Assembly (NCBI GenBank): GCA_910575255.1
Contig: CAJTEM010000020.1
Location: 1-64,000 of the forward strand
Direction: 5' to 3'
Source of the DNA: Lachnospiraceae bacterium
GTDB lineage: Bacteria; Bacillota; Clostridia; Lachnospirales; Lachnospiraceae
DNA: 64,000 nucleotides
Shown here: in pieces, positions 61,040 through 64,000 of the stretch
Layout of the letters: each line of letters begins with the position of its first letter
Position numbering within the stretch: position 1 is the stretch's first letter
Position numbers and translations under genes: made by a program
The notes under the pieces: generated by a model
What the model was told of the DNA's origin: nothing
The model's input: the letters and a program-made list of their open reading frames with translations, nothing else
Database searches by the model: none

Positions 61040-63108
61040 ACCTTGGGGGAAGTTTAAGCATTCCGGGGCTGTGCGGGCATGGGCTGCATTTCCAGACAGA
61101 CGGATTCCGGCTGGTATACCTGGCAGTCGCGGTGCTGATGTGGAGCATCAGCGGGATCTTTTCACAGGAATATATGGCGCATTATGAAAAGCGGCGGCGG
61201 TACGATTGGTTCTTCTGGGCCACCTTTGTGGCTACGGCAGGAGTTTTTCTGTCTGCGGATTTTTTTACCACCTTTGTGTTTTTTGAGATCATGTCCTTTA
61301 CTTCTTATGTATGGGTGGCTTTTGATGAGAGGCCGGAAAGCCTGCGGGCAGCAGAGACGTACCTGACTGTGGCAGTGATCGGCGGCATGGTGATGCTGAT
61401 GGGGCTTTTTCTTCTGGAGGATCTGTGCAAAACGCTGAGGTTTGACGAGCTGGCAAAGGCAGCAAAGAGGGTTCCGCGAAGCCGGCTTTATGTGGCAGGC
61501 GGGCTTTTGCTGTTCGGATTCGGAGCCAAGGCGGGCTGCTTTCCGCTGCACATCTGGCTGCCCAAGGCACACCCGGTGGCTCCGGCGCCGGCCAGCGCCC
61601 TGCTGTCAGGAATTCTGACCAAGGCAGGGGTGTTCGGGATCATTGTGATTTCCTGCAGAATGTTTGGCGCAGACCAGCTTTGGGGTACGGGAATCGCCTG
61701 CCTGGGAACAGTTACCATGTTTTGGGGGGCTCTTTTAGCTCTGTTCTCTGTGAATCTGAAGCGTACCCTGGCATGCTCTTCGGTGTCCCAGATCGGATTC
61801 ATTGTCACCGGGATCGGCATAAGCTGCCTTTTGCGGGCAGCTGGCGAGAGCGGCGCTATGGCGGTGCGGGGAGCCTTTCTTCACATGATCAACCATTCCC
61901 TGTTTAAGCTGGTGCTGTTTCTGTGCGCTGCGGCAGTCTTTATGAACCTGCATCAGCTGGATCTGAATGATATCCGCGGCTTTGGCAGAAAAAAGCCGTT
62001 GCTTCTGTTTTGTTTTCTGATGGGAGCGCTGGGAATCGGCGGGATGCCGCTGTGGAGCGGATATGTGAGCAAGACCCTGCTGCATGAGAGCATTGTGGAA
62101 TATACTCAGGCGGCAGCGGCAGGACTGCCGGCCGCTTCTGCAGGCAGTGGGACGGAGGTGTCCGGCCGTGTGATTACGGGAATCCTTAACGTGACAGGTC
62201 ATGCGGCTTTCTGGCGGGCGGCAGAATGGATCTTTCTGGTCAGCGGCGGTATGACCGTGGCTTATATGCTGAAGCTGTTTGTCGCATTGTTTGTGGAGCG
62301 TCATCCGGACAGGCAGGAGGAATTTGATAATATGTCGTCCTGCTATATGAGGAGCGCAAGCAAGGCAGCACTTGTGCCGGCAGCGGCGCTTTTGCCCTTG
62401 CTGGGAATGACGGCCCATCAGAGCCTGGATCGGCTGGCGGATCTGGGACAGACGTTTTTCGGCCAGAGCGGACCGGCCCATCGGGTGGATTACTTTTCCT
62501 TCGGCAATCTGAAGGGCGGCCTGATCTCGATCGGTATCGGCATTATCCTGTACCTGACAATCGTCCGCGGCTGGATGATGAAAGGGGAAGTACGGCAGGA
62601 TCGGGAAAGCAACCAAACAGCGTCAGGAAACCGGTACTATCGGGACTGCTGGCCGGCCTGGCTGGATCTGGAGAATCTTTTGTACCGTCCCCTTATTCAG
62701 ACAGCTTTGCCGGGAATCTGCGGCGCGGCCTGCAGGTTCGTGGATCGTTACCTGGTTTCCTGTACCGTAACTGTATTTCTGGCATGTTCGTCCGTTCTCT
62801 GCCGTGCAATGGATCAGCTGACAGACGGGGCGATCCGTCTGGCCAGGGAAAGCACGCACAGCCAGCTTCCCCGGGCGTCAAGACAATCGAGGCCAGGCAC
62901 CGCACAGGCAGGAGGTTTTTTTGCTAAGCAGAAGAGAAGGTGTACAGAAAGAAAAGAACAGCTGGCAGAGCGCCTTCTCTGGCTGGAGAAGCGGATTCAA
63001 AAAAACGGCCGGCTGGTGGAGGAGAGCTTTTCCTTCGGGCTGATGCTGTTTGCCGTCGGGCTGTGCCTGACATTAGGGTATTTGCTGCTGGTATTCGTGC
63101 GGAACTGA
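61036..63108 (+). CDS. Large antiporter subunit (MrpA/NuoL-like), fourth of four
   Basis: A 690-residue protein. Residues 1-420 are a Proton_antipo_M module with FVFFEIMSFTSYVWVAF (TM5 Glu) and GFGAKAGCFPLHIWLPKAHP (TM7 Lys). Residues 420-690 form an extension with several more membrane segments and a basic stretch (FAKQKRRCTERKEQ), followed by a last segment. MrpA is similar but usually carries MbhD/E domains at its end; these are separate genes here. It is the last gene of the operon. Confidence 0.85.
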   Translation: MNLGGSLSIPGLCGHGLHFQTDGFRLVYLAVAVLMWSISGIFSQEYMAHYEKRRRYDWFFWATFVATAGVFLSADFFTTFVFFEIMSFTSYVWVAFDERPESLRAAETYLTVAVIGGMVMLMGLFLLEDLCKTLRFDELAKAAKRVPRSRLYVAGGLLLFGFGAKAGCFPLHIWLPKAHPVAPAPASALLSGILTKAGVFGIIVISCRMFGADQLWGTGIACLGTVTMFWGALLALFSVNLKRTLACSSVSQIGFIVTGIGISCLLRAAGESGAMAVRGAFLHMINHSLFKLVLFLCAAAVFMNLHQLDLNDIRGFGRKKPLLLFCFLMGALGIGGMPLWSGYVSKTLLHESIVEYTQAAAAGLPAASAGSGTEVSGRVITGILNVTGHAAFWRAAEWIFLVSGGMTVAYMLKLFVALFVERHPDRQEEFDNMSSCYMRSASKAALVPAAALLPLLGMTAHQSLDRLADLGQTFFGQSGPAHRVDYFSFGNLKGGLISIGIGIILYLTIVRGWMMKGEVRQDRESNQTASGNRYYRDCWPAWLDLENLLYRPLIQTALPGICGAACRFVDRYLVSCTVTVFLACSSVLCRAMDQLTDGAIRLARESTHSQLPRASRQSRPGTAQAGGFFAKQKRRCTERKEQLAERLLWLEKRIQKNGRLVEESFSFGLMLFAVGLCLTLGYLLLVFVRN

Positions 63109-63138
63109 AAAGGCTACGCTCCACGGAGTGGGGTTCCG

Positions 63139-63348
63139 AGAGGTACGCTCTGGAAAAAGGGTTCCCCGGCTTGCGGGTTTCGGATGCAGAAACTCTAAGC
63201 TTACAGAAATCTGCTAAAAGCAGGAGCAAAAATACAGAACTCGCTGCGCTCAGACAGCTGTATTTTTGCTCCTGACGCAGATTCCTGCGAGCTAAGAGTT
63301 TCTATGCATCCTGCAAACGCAAGCCGGGGAACCCTTTTTCCAGAGCTG
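63139..63348. repeat. Large intergenic palindromic element, subfamily 2
   Basis: gctctggaaaaagggttccc and its complement form the outer arm, then the boxes ttgcgggtttcggatgcag and ctatgcatcctgcaaacgc. The inner arm gcaaaaatacagaactcgct and its complement surround the central motif ctcgctgcgctcagacag near 63240-63257. It runs opposite to the 53042 copy. The left end has aggtacgct while the right end box is lost. Confidence 0.85.
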
Positions 63349-63399
63349 ATATTTGTCGGTGTCGGAAAAAATATTCTATGAAGCTTTTGGCTATCGGTC

Positions 63400-63690
63400 T
63401 CTGGTAATGCTTAGCCTTGTAGGAGGGGAGAAAAGCCGCTGGAACTGGTCTGCCGCTTTTGACTTTGCAGAGATTTAGAAGTCCTTAAATTTCTGAGTTT
63501 TGCGTTGAAACGAAAATCCGCTCTGTCTGAGCGAAGCGAGTTTGCGGATTTTCGTTTCGTATTTAGCAAAAATCAGAAGTTTTAGGAATTCTTAATCTTG
63601 AAACCGGAAAAAGCGGCAGACCAGTTCCAGCGGCTTTTCTCCCCTCCTACAAGGCGTACCTTTCGGTAAAATTAACTAACTGACATTGCT
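63400..63690. repeat. Large intergenic palindromic element
   Basis: The outer arms ccttgtaggaggggagaaaa (from 63415) and complement (to 63654) pair almost without fault. Middle arms gaagtccttaaatttctgag and gaagttttaggaattctt follow, and the central motif ctgtctgagcgaagcgag is near 63523-63540. The right end has ggcgtacctttcggtaaa then ttaactaactgacattg. It lies 50 bases beyond the preceding element and upstream of the PTS gene. Confidence 0.85.
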
Positions 63691-63743
63691 CATGAACAGT
63701 AAGCTAAAAGAGATTTGGCTGGCGAATGACGGAAAAATTAGTA

Positions 63744-63772
63744 TTGACAAAAGCCGGTTTTCCTTTTATACT
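63744..63772 (+). promoter_or_regulatory. Promoter of the PTS gene
   Basis: TTGACA (63744-63749) and TATACT (63767-63772) are separated by 17 bases, a near-consensus sigma-A promoter. The transcript would start just before the antiterminator site. Confidence 0.85.
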
Positions 63773-63780
63773 TTTAGCAG

Positions 63781-63866
63781 TGTGTTACTGATAAAGAAGT
63801 TCTGTCAGGCATAAACTACCCATAACGCGGCAAGCTTGTTGTGGAAAGGGGGGTTTATGTCTTTTT
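63781..63866 (+). promoter_or_regulatory. RAT antiterminator site overlapping a terminator (GlcT/LicT type)
   Basis: gtgttactgataaag ... tcaggcataaac at 63782-63816 resembles the ribonucleic antiterminator of GlcT/LicT-controlled PTS genes. Its 3' part, ggcataaac (63808-63816), can alternatively pair with gtttatgtc (63853-63861), followed by TTTTT at 63862-63866, forming a terminator. Known logic: a BglG-family antiterminator protein holds the first structure when sugar is present. The gene behind it starts as a PTS EIIC, which agrees. Confidence 0.7.
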
Positions 63867-63919
63867 GCCGTCTGTGGATAGTTCATGCCGCAAAATCTAA
63901 GGAAAGGTGGATATAAGAA

Positions 63920-64000
63920 ATGAAAGACAAGATTTTTGGTGTATTACAGCGGGTCGGACGTTCCTTTATGCTCCCGATCGCAATTCTCCCGGTAGCCGGA
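63920..64000 (+). CDS. PTS sugar transporter subunit EIIC, N-terminal fragment (cut by window)
   Basis: The first 27 codons read MKDKIFGVLQRVGRSFMLPI and then AILPVAG, typical of the N-terminus of EIIC in glucose/maltose/N-acetylglucosamine PTS permeases. aaaggtgg precedes the ATG. The rest lies beyond the window, so substrate class and attached EIIB/EIIA domains cannot be seen. The leader with a RAT-like site favours a glucose-type permease. Confidence 0.75.
   Translation, partial: MKDKIFGVLQRVGRSFMLPIAILPVAG

Noticed and set aside
1-64000. rRNA or tRNA genes, intact insertion sequences, integrases, phage genes
   Set aside because: No cloverleaf-like sequences with CCA/T-loop, no rRNA signatures and no transposase or integrase frames were recognised on either strand.

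Overview
The window reads as chromosomal DNA of an anaerobic, spore-forming, gut-type Firmicute, most likely Lachnospiraceae (Clostridium cluster XIVa). Pointers are three linked [FeFe]-hydrogenase-type genes, rubrerythrin and ferritin, a PdaA-like spore-cortex deacetylase, a tyrosyl T-box, a LacL/LacM-type two-subunit beta-galactosidase, strong AGGAGG ribosome sites, frequent GTG/TTG starts and a moderate-GC codon style. No rRNA, tRNA, CRISPR array or intact transposase was found. The family assignment is inference; no search was run.

Layout. 1-900: palindromic repeats and a five-copy 80-bp tandem repeat. 920-5562: a small [2Fe-2S] protein, a PAS-containing (sensory-type) [FeFe] hydrogenase, a PP2C/SpoIIE-type phosphatase and a second [FeFe] hydrogenase. 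5736-11726: lacL-lacM, a MalY/PatB-type PLP lyase, and tyrS behind a T-box. 11806-14921 (minus): ferritin, acetate kinase and pdaA. 14921-17300: repeats, gene remnants (MBL-fold, EtfA) and a Fic protein. 17513-20986: D,D-carboxypeptidase, TetR regulator, Na+/proline-type symporter. 21550-30410 (minus): an island-like two-component system plus ABC exporter plus lipoproteins, flanked by gene fragments. 31073-40888: housekeeping genes (rubrerythrin, HAD, phosphoesterase, PAP2, scpA, scpB, dut, TPR protein, hflX, GntR). 41160-47122: a SpoIID-like/peptidoglycan-binding protein and carAB. 47136-53026: an ABC cassette (ATPase, zinc-ribbon membrane protein, two permeases) interrupted by two repeat elements. 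53416-63108: a ten-gene Mrp/Mbh-like cation/proton antiporter operon. 63744-64000: an antiterminator-controlled leader and the first codons of a PTS EIIC gene.

How the genes work together. The hydrogenase block looks like hydrogen sensing (PAS hydrogenase plus phosphatase) next to a hydrogenase of group B type. The 21.7-30.1 kb island is a self-contained envelope-response unit: the two-component operon and the ABC/lipoprotein operon carry the same direct-repeat operator at the same distance from their -10 boxes, so the response regulator probably controls both. The 53-63 kb operon encodes an antiporter complex with four antiporter-type large subunits but no redox subunits in view.

The strongest unexplained signal is a dispersed family of large intergenic palindromes (at least eleven full, shortened or remnant copies). 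They share a central motif (GTCTGAGCG[A/C]AGCGAG), shared terminal boxes and a fixed left/right asymmetry, while the stem arms differ between copies with matching changes on both sides. They carry no convincing gene and look like structure-selected non-autonomous mobile elements or terminator-like RNAs.
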